Shown here one piece after another: positions 11,123 through 22,820 of a DNA stretch of 64,000 nucleotides. Numbering within the stretch: the stretch's first letter is position 1; each line of letters opens with the position of its first letter. Under the pieces are notes generated by a model, which did no database searches, was not told the origin of the DNA, and saw nothing but the letters and a program-made list of their open reading frames with translations. The stretch spans positions 64,001 to 128,000 of the forward strand of contig WPIO01000150.1 in assembly GCA_009760855.2 (NCBI GenBank), in the 5' to 3' direction. A program made the translations under genes and the position numbers. Source of the DNA: Cristatella mucedo (lineage: Eukaryota > Bryozoa > Phylactolaemata > Cristatellidae).

Positions 11123-12160
11123 AGTAATTAAGGAGGAAACACGGGCTCCATTTAGATGAAGCAAGATAGTCATTACACCGGTAAATGGCTGCTAAGCACT
11201 GCACAGACCCTGATAGTTCTTACTTTTGCCAATGCATTTGGTTTTATCTACTAGGGAAGGTGCGAAGAGGTGTCTGACTGATCTTTAAATCTAATAGGTT
11301 TCTATTGATTGTTATGCTTAGGATTTACCTTGACATAGTGCAAATTTTCCTACCTTACTCGCGTAAGGTTAAAGTTAATCCAAGTTGCACAGTACCCTGA
11401 GAGAGCTTATAAACATTTTAACTGTTTTAAGTTCATCAGAGTGGAAGCACATCAACTGAATAGTAATAGCATAAACAAATTCATCTAGTCATAAGCATAC
11501 ACAATACCATTTTTATGGAGAAAGGAATGCGGTTTCGAATGAGATCTTTCATTGTATATTCTGGTGGCACCACACCGTCATTTGAGGTTGGTCCCAAGCT
11601 TCATGACATCTATTAAAGTCAAGGGTAGACAGTTTCAAATGAAGGGTAATGCCACAAAGAGAAATAAATGCGAAACAAAGGAAATAGACAAGAAAGTACA
11701 GAAGAATCGCTGAACCGCTGATAAGTTCTAATCTAACCAACAGTGCTAACAGCTGCAGCTTGTTTGACAGTTAGCTAGCCTGCTGAGCCCTATAGACAGT
11801 GCAGGCGGCATTCTTTTGAAATGGTGCCATGCCTAAATCGGCAACCGGTAGGCACCCGGTAGGATCAACTTCCAATAGCATTCCAGCACTGCCTTCAGCC
11901 AGTGTCAGCTGTAAGAAGCACGAGGCAAGCCATGTACTTAAATCCCAAGATTGCTAAAGACGTATCGGCCTTTTGTGAGACTAAGACAACGACCATGCTT
12001 TAAAGAAAGCGATATCAAATTTAAAATGTTCCATCAAGCCAGGCAGCTTTCCTTGAACTCTCATGGTCGTCAACCAGCATCCTATTTTGTGCCCTTCTCT
12101 GCATCTATTCCAAGTACAATTGGGATAGGTATTTTCTGGGAAGCCAAAATGTCAATAATA
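11123..12160. other. Intergenic stretch, nothing recognised
   Basis: I see no coding or repeat signal between these two LINE A copies. The minus-strand open frame at 11549-11740 is hydrophobic and short, and looks accidental. Confidence 0.4.
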
Positions 12161-12665
12161 ATAATGATATTATCATTAATGCGCTTGATAAAGTGCCCTC
12201 AGAGAACTAAATCTCTTTTCAGGCACTTTACATTTCCTGCAATGAGAAACGCAATTGCATGGTGCGTAGTGTCATGTTTGATAAACAATATGGATAACAT
12301 GGTTAGGGGTGACATGCACAGGGTCAGCATGCAAATGTGGTTAGTGGCAGCATGCACAGTGTCATCTTGCATAAGCACGTGACGGACGGATCACAGGGAC
12401 CCACTAAAAGCTGTCCTAAATAGGTGTGTTTTTATATTCGTTTTATATGTGGTCAAGTCAAGGGACGTTCACATGCAAGTCGGGAGGGAGTTCCAGGCTT
12501 TTGGAGCACATGAACTTAATGCACGGACTCCAAAGGATTCGAGGTTTGTACGAGCTATCGGTAAAGTGTTGGATTTCGAAAAGTGGGTGGTACGATGCTT
12601 CGCCTTGTGGAAAAGTAGATCTGAGATCAAGACAACAATACCGTCCACTGATAGTCAATCTTAGC
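12161..12665 (-). mobile_element. LINE A 3' fragment
   Basis: This minus-strand copy begins at its tail (AATAATAATGATATTATCATTAATG, 12161-12182) and covers the 3' UTR and the extreme C-terminus of the RT protein, up to about 12660. Plus-strand open frames overlapping it (for example 11951-12382 and 12426-12743) are antisense shadows of the repeat. Confidence 0.8.
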
Positions 12666-12934
12666 TTTGATTTGTGTCTGGTGCGTTTTCATTGCTTCCT
12701 CAGTGAACTATATGCATTTCTATGGATGTTAAATAAGTTGTGAAGCAAGTATGTCTATATTAGTAGTAATAAAATACACAATATATAAACACATAATCAC
12801 ATACAGAGAACAATGGACGTCGACACATCAGCTTATGAATTGCATGTTTGGCATCTTTTATACGTTATAAAGCATAGGAATGTGATGACATATGGTGTCT
12901 ATAGTCTCGTGCCATTCGAACGAATCTACAGGCA

Positions 12935-14497
12935 TAACTTCCAAAGGAGTCGATGTTGGTTCAAGGCAAAGTTCAGTGCTTTGTATAAGAAGAGGAGATG
13001 GTACGAGGCTTTTCCACATTAGGCAGTAGTTCTAGTAGCTAAGCTCGATCATGGCAATGAAGGAACCCATAAGTGAATGACAAACCACAAAAAAGGATGC
13101 ACAGCTTGAATGATAGCTGGTAGATATCTTCGAGAAGAGATGTAATTTTTCAAATGCAAAGCTCACTACAGACATGCCTGGCTGCAGGGTTGTATGCAAA
13201 CTGTAAGTGCCTATCTTGATAAGCCGGAAGTACTGCAAGCACTGAGTCCCATAAGTCGAGACTGGATGTCACAGATGAATGTACTGAGATCAAGGGAACC
13301 ATACACTTAAGTGGCTCCTGGGATGATTACAGTAATTAATTTTTTCCAAAGACTCCCACTGAGCATCCCGCCATCACCACATTTAAAGGGTCAACTATTC
13401 ACAAAAATCAACGTCAGTATTCAGCCTGCATGCATTGTCTCTGATAAGAGTCGTCAGGCACTAGGGCCTGTATATTTAATAGCTGGCCTGAGGGTATTGT
13501 TGAGGCAGGTCACCAAGGGCAACATTTTACTGGCCATCCCAAAAGTCATCCAACGTAGGGGTCAGGGGATCGCCTAGGAAGCTGGCATTTTGAACACTGG
13601 TTGCAGCACTAATACTGCCTGAAGCTGAAGACAAAGCATTGATTCCCATCTAGTCTATCGTTTTATCAGTTACAAATTCCCGGAACTGAGCCTGCATGTG
13701 GTCAGTTCTAGGAACACTTGAATGATTTACGCCTGCCTGAAACATTTATAATGTAGGATTCGCGAAGCATTTCAGCCATAGAGTACCAAGCAGCTTTAGC
13801 TGAGAGCAGAGCAAGAAGCTCACTTTCTACGTTGCCTACTACAGCGATTTCAGGAAGCTGAATGACATTGCTCAGGGCACTGCTCCTTGCTTCTGCTCTT
13901 GCTATTGGCTGCGCCGGAAAGAACATACTACGTAAGTCGTTCCTTACTATATATTCGAGCTTCACTTTTGTCTGGTAGTAGTTTGACTTTAGGCAGTGCT
14001 GCTTATTAGCATGCAGCTTCAGTAGTGCTACTGATTTCGTGGCTTGTCCAGATTAGATTCACTTCACAGCAGGCCTTTCAAAAATGACAACATGCCTGGC
14101 TGACAGGTAGTGCTTTCAGTGCGTTTAGCTACTTTCAGATTGCACCCAGGGTGAGTTACGTGACGAGTACATCGCTGACAATATCGACCTATGCCAGTAT
14201 TACCGCTGCACAGATGGACAGCCTTCACAGCAGTGGCCAGCCACGTGCAAGCCAGGCTACAGGCTGCCATTATACTCCACCATATCAAACCGGAATCCGT
14301 GCAGCAAGCAAACTTCGAGCAGCATCGGGTGCCTGCGATGTGACCTACCAAGTGATTCATCTCTAGCCGATGGAGGTAATTTTCTGAGCTCAGTTGGATT
14401 GTCTACCAAGTGTGCCCTCATGCATGCTATGCTTATTATAATATGGGTCTACTGAGCTCCAGTAATCTAAGACACGGTGCTCACCCTTTAAAACACC
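12935..14497 (-). mobile_element. Repeat C, diverged LINE with Cys-rich 5' part
   Basis: This block is collinear, in reverse, with 59735-61900. Matching landmarks are TGAGGGCACACTTGG with its neighbours (14410 and 59825), the Cys-rich stretch (14110-14345 and 59950-60110), CAGGCCCTAGTG (13465 and 60785), and GACTCCCACTGAG / GGGAGACTCCAGAG (13350 and 60900). The part from 13365 to 12935 is a very diverged L2-like LINE. The minus-strand frame 14360-14064 carries many Cys, including CSLACTWLATAVKAVHLCSG. Whether that frame codes for a transposon ORF1 protein is unclear. Confidence 0.6.
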
Positions 14498-15264
14498 TAA
14501 AGTTGGTAGCTGCAAGACTGAACAGTTTTTTGACCATTTTTTGGACATTCCCCCTCAGCCCCTACCCCCCACCGGAGTAGGTGGGTAGCATTGGGGCGAT
14601 GTCTACGAATTTCGTTAGTCATAGATTTCATTTACAATGCAAGTTGTTATCATAAAATTGAGTTCAAGGGTACCAACTGTTTTACAAGCAATGCCTCGCT
14701 TTTACCTTGACGGCTGTTTGGAAAAGAAGCAAGCCAATTGGCTTGGAATGACACACACCATCTAAGCATGAACAAGCATACTAAGTGAAAATCGATCATA
14801 CCGTGGAATTGCAGTAAGAAGCAGGTGAGATTTTTGATTGTTTGTACGATTAGTCAAGTCAGGGGGTTGTATCAGTCTATTGACAATTCACTTGAATTAG
14901 ATGGACTGGTAGTATAATGTGAAACATTTTAATAAGTAAATTCGATACCTTGGTCTGAGTAATTTTAGGTAGGGACCCACAAGAGACTGGCTGAATCCTT
15001 ACATCGTTGTTTATCTCTCTTCTAATATATATATATTTGTATACATTAAAAACCTAGCGATATTTGAACTGCAAATTTTTCCGTTGGAAAGACGTTTTTT
15101 GTGTATCGATGAAGTGCTGTATTTTGGATAGCCTGTAACTGAGTTTATGCGGATTTCAAACCAGTTTCTGGCTAATGTCTGCATGAGCTATCGGGAACAA
15201 GTGTCTCATACCTGAAGTAGACCTAGCGATTCAGTCGAAGCAGCTGTGCACGCTCGTTCCAACA
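14498..15264. other. Intergenic stretch, nothing recognised
   Basis: Apart from a C-rich patch near 14545-14575 and a short TA run near 15025-15040, I see no feature here. Confidence 0.4.
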
Positions 15265-15606
15265 CGCACACACACACACACATATATATATATAGATAGA
15301 TAGAGAGATGGAGAGAGAGAGAGAGAGAAGGAGAGAGAAAGAGATAATCAGAGTAAGAGAAAGACAGTAAAAAACCGGAACAAGAGAGAGAGAGAGAAAG
15401 ATGGAATGAGTAAGACGGAGAGAGGAAGAGAAAGAGAGAGTGAGAGTGAGAGAGAGTGAGAGACAGTGAGGGGGAGTGTTTGAGGGAGTGTGTGTGTGTG
15501 AGAGAGAGAGAGAGAAAGAGAGAGTGAGAGAGAATGAGAGAGAGAGAGAGAGAGAGAGTGAGAGTGAGTGAGTGAGTGAGTGAGAGAGAGAGAGAGAGAG
15601 AGATGA
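15265..15606. repeat. Compound (CA)n (TA)n (GATA)n (GA)n tract
   Basis: The tract starts with (CA)n at 15265-15282, passes through TATATA and GATA units, and becomes 300 bp of imperfect GA repeat with GTGA and AGAA interruptions, all purine-rich on the plus strand. The long open frame across it on the minus strand is a product of the repeat (Ser-Leu runs), not a gene. Confidence 0.95.
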
Positions 15607-16408
15607 TGTCTTTATCCTGCATCAAGGCTAGTTACTTTTAATTGATCCACTGTACATTTAGTTAAGCCGGCAATATAAAAATACTGTAGCGATGAAGAGA
15701 GGTCATACCTGGACATATTAAGTCCATATTCCAGGATGTAAACAAGTTCCATAGCATTTTGGAAACGGACAGAGGCACTGAACAGTGACATGGGATATAC
15801 TAGCCGATCTGTGGCCAAGAGCTCAAGCCAGTTCCAATGCCGATGGCACGAGTCCAGAAACAAACTTGTTTCAGGACGCTGGCAATAAACTATTGTATAA
15901 TTGCCGGTTTATCCTGTGCTGCTGTTTCACTGCTTTTCTGCACTGGCTCAAGGGATCAGCAACTATTGTTTGCAATGGCCCTGGCCATGGGCTCCCACAG
16001 CCGCTCGGTCACATCACAGTAACCAGCACATGATACACAGAACTTTTGCTTGCAGCCAGGATCCATAGCTTTGATGAATGCAGTTTAGTTAAGAATGGGA
16101 GTCAGTGGCAGAACAAGCAGGGCGAGTCTGTGGCAGAACAAGCTTAGAGTGAGGCCAATTGAGGCAGATTAGTGTCAGTCATCCGATGACATTCTGCCTT
16201 ATGCCCGAGCTTGTCAGCAGCCTTGGATGTAGCTCGTCAAGTTGGAAGGAGCTTAGCTGCAAGAATCGCATGGAAAGGGCAGGGCGTTCCGGTTGACAAG
16301 AGGAACAGGTCGGAGGAGGGGGCATCAGCAGTCGTTCAGCAGCAAGTCAACAGTTAAGCCATTGCTCCTTTTTGCACTGGGCCTGGCATGCTTAGTTATA
16401 ATCTGGCT

Positions 16409-16411
<3 letters not shown>
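15607..16411. other. Intergenic stretch, nothing firm
   Basis: Short open frames occur on both strands (for example 15785-16033 plus) but show no domain motif and no convincing splice junction. First exons of the downstream EGF-Ig gene could lie here or further left; none could be identified. Confidence 0.35.
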
Positions 16412-16489
<78 letters not shown>

Positions 16490-16514
16490 CTCTCACTCCC
16501 TCTCACTCTCTCTT

Positions 16515-16557
<43 letters not shown>

Positions 16558-16578
16558 AACACACTCCCTCTCACACTC
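16412..16578. repeat. (CT)n microsatellite with TATC units
   Basis: About 150 bp of CT dinucleotides are interrupted by TATCTATC and short CCCT or TTTC variants. The open frames across it are Ser-Leu repeats and are artefacts. Confidence 0.95.
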
Positions 16579-17421
16579 TCTCATTTTGCTGGAGAATCCC
16601 GATATGTCACCGGTTTGTGACTTGAAGCTATTGGCATAGAACTCCAAGCTGTCAAAGTTAGAGTTGCGATTTCTCTGACTCAGGCAGACCAATCGACATC
16701 AACAAACGATCCGCTTTTGTTGGCACATGCCATTTCTGCCAATCTCCGAATCAAATTTATTTACTTGTACTCACGGCTACCATGCCGTTTGTTGGATACC
16801 TCGTATTTTGGCTCCATTATCAGTAATGTCTCACGGGGGCCTGCTAATGTTGTGCACACGTAACATACCATTTCCAAGATATGCACATGCGAAAGTCCTA
16901 ACTAGTGCTTTCGAGAAATTTAGCTTGCCAACATTCGTTGGTGTCACTATTAGCCTTATCACAAAATTAGCTCGTTTATTTACAAAATGACCCTTTTTGA
17001 TTGTTAAAGCTGGCTTAAAGGCAAAATATATCTTTTTAAACCTATTTGCATTTTTGAACTGGGAATAGAACACTGTAATCAAAACAAATTTAGTCACGCT
17101 TTCTTGCCGTTCCTTCTAGGCATCCCAGAGGTAGGTCCTAGCCGCCCACCAAGAATTCCACATAACCCTTTGAGCAGGCTTAGAGTAAGATGAAAGCGAC
17201 ATCTCTTTCTAATCCAAAAGCTCGCAGAGTGCTCGCATTGTTGTGATTTACTTTAGTCTTACGTATTTGCTAAACTGAAGTTACTGCAAACAACAGAGGC
17301 CGATTGTCGAACTGGCATGCCTAGTGAAGCATCAAAACTCAATGGCAAGCAAAGCAATAGTACGGCCGGAAATTTGCCTTGTCAGGCTGAAGCACCCTCA
17401 GATACTTCTGAATTATTTCAG
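16579..17421. other. Upstream region of the EGF-Ig gene, no exon recognised
   Basis: This is presumably intron. The frames present (16727-16990 plus, 16831-17097 minus) lack Cys spacing or splice sites that would mark further EGF modules. Confidence 0.35.
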
Positions 17422-17544
17422 ATGCCGATTACTGCAAATCATTGAGCCCGTGTGAATCTCAATGCTCATGTCACAACCAAGGAGCAGGCTTTCGGTGCGA
17501 CTGCCCGACCGAGCCAGTCGGACCAGCGGCCCAGCCTAACCAAG
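17422..17544 (+). CDS. Exon: EGF-like module 1 (atypical)
   Basis: This 123 nt exon is preceded by AATTATTTCAG and followed by GTGAAC, phase 1 at both ends. It encodes 41 residues with six Cys: YCKSLSPCESQCSCHNQGAG, then FRCDCP and a Pro-Ala-Gln tail. The CxNxxGxFxCxCP core is that of an EGF domain. However, there is one extra Cys before the core, and the usual sixth Cys after the CxCP loop is missing, so disulphide pairing must differ or the module is decaying. It lies 210 bp before the second EGF exon, which has exactly the same length. Confidence 0.75.
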
Positions 17545-17754
17545 GTGAACTAGTCACTCTTTTTCCAGTAGATGCATATTTTAAAGTAACGACTGCTCAT
17601 GGTGCAGCCTTTTTTATCTGAGAATGGTGGTGTATTTAGAGACCGAAACCGCTAAACACAGAACTGATATGTGCTTGCTCTGCTGATTTAACAGATAATA
17701 GCTAATCATTCATCGATAGCCTACTTTATTCAAGGTGTGTCTGCATCCGCCTAG

Positions 17755-17877
17755 GATATAAATGCAAGATTCCGGACTACTGCCTCAATGGGGGTTCATG
17801 CTATGAGCTATATGACAACGAAGTTCTATGCATGTGTATGCCGGGTTGGACAGGAACGCGATGCGAAAATCAGGATG
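17755..17877 (+). CDS. Exon: EGF-like module 2 (canonical)
   Basis: This 123 nt exon follows the acceptor CATCCGCCTAG and ends before GTAAGT, phase 1 at both ends. Its 41 residues have the complete EGF pattern C-x5-C-x5-C-x9-C-x-C-x8-C, with LNGGSC and CMPGWTGTRCE as the recognisable parts. EGF modules of this type are extracellular and fold around three disulphides. An earlier AG would put a stop in frame, which fixes the acceptor. It lacks the Asp/Asn signature of calcium-binding EGFs. Confidence 0.85.
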
Positions 17878-18690
17878 GTAAGTATCGCCGTACTCTGACC
17901 AAGAGGCAACTGCATGAGAATGAAAGCTGGTGAGACTATGCATCATGAGCAGAATAGGACTCCTGTCAAATCCTTTGGAAGAAACTCTGCTTGAATGAAT
18001 CTCCTGAAGGCTGCTGACCGTTATAAATTCCTTCACGAAATCCCCAATTGAAACAGTCAATAGCCACTGTAGCTCAGTACCAGTTACACTACATTCAGCT
18101 GGCTAAATGATAAGCACTTAAGAAATAAATGAAGATAAATAGTATTAATAGCCAATAAGTGATACAGCTCAACAAGCAGTGACACTCTAGTTAGGTCAGT
18201 ACTACTGAGAATATTATCCTACAGTTGCAGCTCTACTGAATTCATGATGAGATTTGCTTTAAAGCCTGGTTGAAACTTATTTTATTGATTTAAAGTGTTA
18301 ATGTGTCTTTCAAGACATCTATGCAATATTAGGATGGTCTTGAAATAGACATACCTAACTTGGGTGGCTTGAGTTCTGCTTATCCAATGTCAAGTTCACA
18401 ATCTGTGTGAAACATGACCATTCTTGATTGAATATGCCTAAAATCTGAGTGAAGTTAGTTCAAGCAGGTGGTGGAATATTTGCATCCCATTTGGATGACT
18501 GTACATCTCGAGTTTTGGCAGATAGTTCTTCCTGAATTAGAATATTAGTTTCGCATTAAGGCAGCAGTTGCAGTTTCAAGTTGGAATGTGAGGTAGATTA
18601 AGGGTGATCATTTCTGATGCTCCCTAACTTTAATATTCCACTTAACCGGCATCATTCGTATTACTACTGCTTAGGCCTGAGTCTGCCTTA

Positions 18691-19204
18691 ATGAATGTTT
18701 CTCACTTTTACGTCTCTTCATTCTTTGGCTCCAGCCTATCTCTCAGATCTCCTCCCTCACCAGGCCAAGCATCGTACCACCCGCTTTTTGGAATCCAGCA
18801 GTATACCAATATCTCGTACAAACCTCAAATTCTTTGGAGACCCTGCATTTAGCTCGTATGCTCCCAAAGCCTGGAAATCACTCCCGACTTGCGTCAGAAC
18901 GTCCCCTGACTTGACATCATCTAGAAAGAACTTAAAAACACACATATTTAGGACAGCATTTAGAGGGTCCCTTTGATTCATCCTTCATGTGCTTCTGTGT
19001 GATGACACTGTGCAGGCTGCCACTAACTACATTTGCATTCGGACCCTTTGCAGGTCACCCATAACCATGTAATTCATTTGTTTGTTCATCAAGCATGATA
19101 CTACTCACAATTCAATTGCATTTTCCTTTGCAGCAAATGTAAAGCGTATAGAAACAGATTGAGTTCTCTCAGGGTGCTTTATCAAGTGCATTATTTTTAT
19201 TAAT
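18691..19204 (+). mobile_element. LINE A, 5'-truncated copy in the EGF-Ig intron
   Basis: About 510 bp of the 3' end of LINE A lie in the same direction as the host gene. They start near the F-VLSLTF-LHSLAPAYLSD block, with an open 93-residue frame at 18695-18976 (HQAKHRTTRFLESSSIPI; LFRTAF-like end). The 3' UTR follows, then a terminus at 19140-19204 with ATTTTTATTAATATTATTAATT as a degraded tail. The copy is truncated 5' at about 18691, as usual for LINEs. Confidence 0.85.
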
Positions 19205-19516
19205 ATTATTAATTGTTATAGTTATGCAAGCTGGGAAGCGACTTCAATCAGTCATGCTGACTCGAGTTAAGTCCTAAAAAAAGGGAAGTCTCATAATTTG
19301 CCCAGCAGAAACGTTTGAATGTCAAATGGAGCAGGATTAAGCTTCGAGGTAATTGGAGCTACATTGCAAACTTTCATGGGCTGGAAAAAAACGCTGATGT
19401 GATTCTACATGGGAGAGCGTGTTCATATTCACAAACCTCCGGTTCACTTGATTGACTGCACAGAAAGTGCAGCTAAATGGGATGAAGGCGTCATTCACGG
19501 AAATCCGTCATGGCAA

Positions 19517-19692
19517 ACTAGGTAGGGTGGTTGCTTTCACGACCTCGGTCCCGAGGTTTTGGGTTGGATTCCTGCGGTGGGCGATCTTTTATCTCCACTG
19601 CAAGCGGTGGTGATAGCCGTAAAGGCTCTTCTGTTATTATAAAAAGAGGCTGTTTAATCAGGTAGGATTTACTTATTTATTTTTATTCACAG
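19517..19692 (+). mobile_element. SINE1 copy
   Basis: This is a tRNA-like SINE. The head is GTAGGGTGGTTGCTTTCACG with a B-box-like GGTTGGATTCC near 19562-19575. The body follows: GGTGGGCGATC, then GTGATAGCCGTAAAGGCTCTTCTG and AAAGAGGCTGTTTAATCAG. It ends in an ATTTATTT-rich tail. The same body recurs at 28455, 44465 and 59095. Confidence 0.75.
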
Positions 19693-20019
19693 GTAGTATG
19701 CATGTTCTCAATGCCTAAGGAGATCAGCTACTGCTTTTTACTTTTTAATAGCAGCCATCCCTTGAAATATTTTATCACCTGTCGATTACAGATCAGGAAA
19801 TATTTTGTGGGAGCTGTGAAAACGTTGTGGAGGTCACTGTGAGGTGCTGCTGAACTCCAACATAAATTAAAAGCTGAATATTGTATATTACCCCTTTGAT
19901 CACAGTTGGTGAGAACTATGAATGCGTATTACACATCTTTTATGCCCAGTCCCTCCCGTGCTCATTGTTGATTTTCGTGGAAGCTAACTGGTAGTTCCTT
20001 TAGTACTAGTAGCTATCGC

Positions 20020-20186
20020 TCAGAAGGTAGGGTTCTAACTTTTCGCGACAGATGTCGTGGGTCTGAGACACCACATTAGGCGACTCTTTATTGCCAACAT
20101 CAAACAGCATCTGTTTAGACTCACCTTCTACTATAAAAATAAGCCTGTTAAATAAGCTGGTCTTTTTTCATTCAGGTTGTACGAGA
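20020..20186 (+). mobile_element. Diverged SINE1-like copy
   Basis: This segment shares order and spacing with SINE1 (CAGAAGGTAGGGTTCTAAC head, GTGGGTCTGAG, GGCGACTC, and AAAATAAGCCTGTTAAATAAGCTGG near the end), but the match is loose. It lies in the intron between the EGF and first Ig exons. Confidence 0.45.
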
Positions 20187-20548
20187 AATTCTTGGGGTCG
20201 TGCATTAAGTAACTGCCTAATCTGACAGACCAGGAGAAGTCTGGACACTAATAGGGAACAGAGGACCTCAAGGCAATACCCTGAGCTCGAGTCACCAGAC
20301 TAGTTTCATTCGTGTCAAAGGAGGTTTCTGATCTCGGTATTGCATAACGAACGGGCGGTTGCGTTGCCAGTTTACTAGTTAATCAGCATATTAAGAAGAT
20401 AGTTCAAGTTGATAAGGTTTTCACAGTCATCGATCTCTCATGGGCCCTGGAGCTACCGGCTTTTTCTATTTTTCGGCAAGCTATGAAACAAGTTGTTCAT
20501 GCATAGATATAGCACATATCATATGGGGTCTTCATGAGAACTAATATA

Positions 20549-20549
20549 T

Positions 20550-20629
<80 letters not shown>

Positions 20630-20632
20630 TAG
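20549..20632. repeat. (TA)n microsatellite
   Basis: About 84 bp of TA dinucleotides with a single AAA interruption. Confidence 0.95.
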
Positions 20633-20639
20633 ATCGGAG

Positions 20640-20905
20640 TTTAAATGTATCTCCGTCTGTAACTCCACAAAGTCATAAAGACCATGTGGATGTTACGCAG
20701 GAGAGTTTTGTATTGCACCCTCACAGCCTAAGCGGCTTTCGGTACGCATTCGGTAGCCAACGGACTTCGTCTCAAGCAACAAAGAGAAAGTAGAAAACTT
20801 AGTAGAGACAGGAGAACAGTTGAGGTAGTGAGTAGCATAGAAGTAGCAGCTCAGAACTTTTGAAAAGGATGTGCCATAGTCGGCAGTAGGAGAGTTGTAC
20901 AATAT
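20640..20905 (-). mobile_element. LINE B 3' end
   Basis: This minus-strand copy of the LINE B 3' UTR has the terminus at 20640-20670 (TATCTCCGTCTGTAACTCC) and runs to the CCGACTATGG landmark at 20870-20885. It is very similar to 58205-58465. It lies directly next to the (TA)n tract, in the intron of the EGF-Ig gene. Confidence 0.75.
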
Positions 20906-21499
20906 TCGCCGAAGCAGGGTCGACGTGTTCGTGCATCATGACATGGTGGCGACAAATATCCGAAAGGTACTGAGGCTCTCTGACCAACAAGAGAGATTCC
21001 ACCGACAGAATCAATAGCAGAAACAGAGCCATCAATGCTGTATGCTGTGGTTTAATAATCTACTAATCTAGCTGGCTACCACTCAGCTGTTTCAGTGACC
21101 TGCATTTTTTAAGTATACATCTAATCATTCAGAACCAAAGCACTATTTTCAGGGTTGATGACCCTACTGCTGCCAGGCCCCAAGAGGTGACTGATAGACA
21201 TATACTGCATAGTCCATTAACGAGACCTTGATAGGTAAGCAAGGTTTTTGAAAGCCGTCGCCTGGAGCCTAAGAGAATCATATGGGAAATGTCCTAAAAA
21301 CTATAGGTAATGCTGAGTAGTCCTTCATCAATAGAACAACAGAGGGTTCTAGATTTTTCATGATTTATTTAAGAAAATTTACATTGCTTTGATGCTTGCA
21401 TTCTAAGCAGCTTTATAACATACCTTTTTTACTTAGGCCAGATTGCTAGGTAACGTCAATGTTCATTTCGTTTTCATCTTGATCTTTACCAGTTCAACA

Positions 21500-22150
21500 A
21501 ATCTCGCTTTCTGAAAGCATTAGAGATGAAGGTTGGGGGAGCGAGATTTCGTGCCAGTTTTAAATTGTGCGTGGCCTTCAAAGGGTTCACTGATTTCGAA
21601 AAGTCAATCTCTGTTTATGATCGCTTGCGAAATTTGTTCCATGATTTACATTCAATAATGAGCCTTCGACGCTCGGTTAATCTCTTGATCAAATGGTTCA
21701 ATCGCAGCTGTTACAATTGGTGGCATAAACACGATTTTAGTATTTTTGAACGAAGTATCGATTGTATGGCACGGAGCGTTAACTACGAACTTTTGAATTT
21801 TGTGTCTAAACAACTCTCGATCAATGTTTTTCAAAATATACGTCGAGATTTTGCTGTTCGTCTACGATTTCCGATTTGCGTAATATGGCAATGGCTGTAT
21901 GACCCTATGGTAGCATCTGGGCGTCTCAAATTTTAGATTTTGTAGGGACGAAAAATGTTTTCGTGGTTCCATTGCTATTACAGAGAAATATGATGGTTAG
22001 ACGGTTCTTTAGGACTTTTCACCCAATAGGATTGTCTCCCACTGCAGCTAACATGCGAATCGGCGTGGCTTTGTGAAACGATTCCGATTCCTTCACATTT
22101 AAAAATCATTTGGAGCGAATCCATCAATTTGACCAGGAAATATTGCTTTG
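21500..22150 (-). pseudogene. pogo/Tigger-like (Tc1/mariner) transposase remnant
   Basis: Read on the minus strand, 21834-21652 encodes QKFVVNAPCH, then NTKIVFMPPIVTAAIEPFDQ and INRASKAHY. These are the diagnostic blocks of the DDE domain in pogo/Tigger transposases: the D-NAPCH block, the -LPP-TT- block, and the -LDQ-I- block with the third acidic residue. The second catalytic Asp, normally before NAPCH, is Val here. Upstream, in broken frames, LPYYANRKS and GKSK-like pieces continue the family pattern. Stops interrupt the frame. The plus-strand open frame at 21526-21936 is the antisense shadow. It is a dead DNA transposon in the intron of the EGF-Ig gene. Confidence 0.75.
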
Positions 22151-22479
22151 ATTTCTTGTTGGAACCCCTTCGTCCGCGACAGCTGGTTATCCATGAATGA
22201 GCTTGAGACTGGTTTTATGTCTCTTCTTGAATCAATTAAGCCAAGCATTCAACGGTTAGTTTGTCACATGAGAGCATACTCGCCAATTTACAAGCTTTTT
22301 CCATACTTTATCGTCTGTTAATCGAAACATTTTAAACCCGTATTGATTGAAACCACTTGAAAACGTCTCAGGTTAGATTATGCAACACATTTTCCAACTT
22401 TTTTGCTGTACTCTAAATTTTTCTCTTTCCTTGGTTCTATCCAGTTAGAAAGACTAAGAATGTGTGGCATTAGGTGGCT

Positions 22480-22570
22480 CTCCTGACTCTGCTATGCTTC
22501 CAACTTCTCTTTGCTGCCGAAAAGCATAAGTCTGTCGGCTATAATGGCATTAGTATTTTTTCCGCCCACA
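22480..22570 (+). mobile_element. LINE B 3' scrap
   Basis: A short match to the LINE B 3' UTR: GGCTCTCCTGACTCTGCTAT followed by AGTCTGTCGGCTATAATGGC. Confidence 0.5.
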
Positions 22571-22820
22571 ACGATGTGCGAAAATCAATCGTTAAAATTG
22601 ATGTACATGAGTTTACTATTTTCTCAGGTTAGCAATGAGAAATTAATGACAACCAACAAATAGCCTGACACTTAGAATGTTTGATATCAAATTAAGTAGC
22701 AATATAAATGCCTAATGTTGTGGGAATATTTATTGAACCTTATTCATCATAAGTAATACAAGCCTTTCTGAGGTCACACATTCCGTTTTGAGATTACAGT
22801 TTTGCTGCACAGTCGAGACT

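Noticed and set aside
11951-12382. Plus-strand frame of 143 residues
   Set aside because: Its second half is antisense LINE A 3' UTR, and the first half has no motif or splice sites.
15206-15625. Minus-strand open frame of 139 residues with Ser-Leu repeats
   Set aside because: It is the translation of the GA-rich simple repeat; there is no coding evidence outside the tract.
16293-16639. Overlapping plus-strand frames rich in Ser-Leu
   Set aside because: They are produced by the (CT)n microsatellite.
21526-21936. Plus-strand frame of 136 residues
   Set aside because: The minus strand of the same DNA carries recognisable transposase blocks; the plus frame is its shadow.
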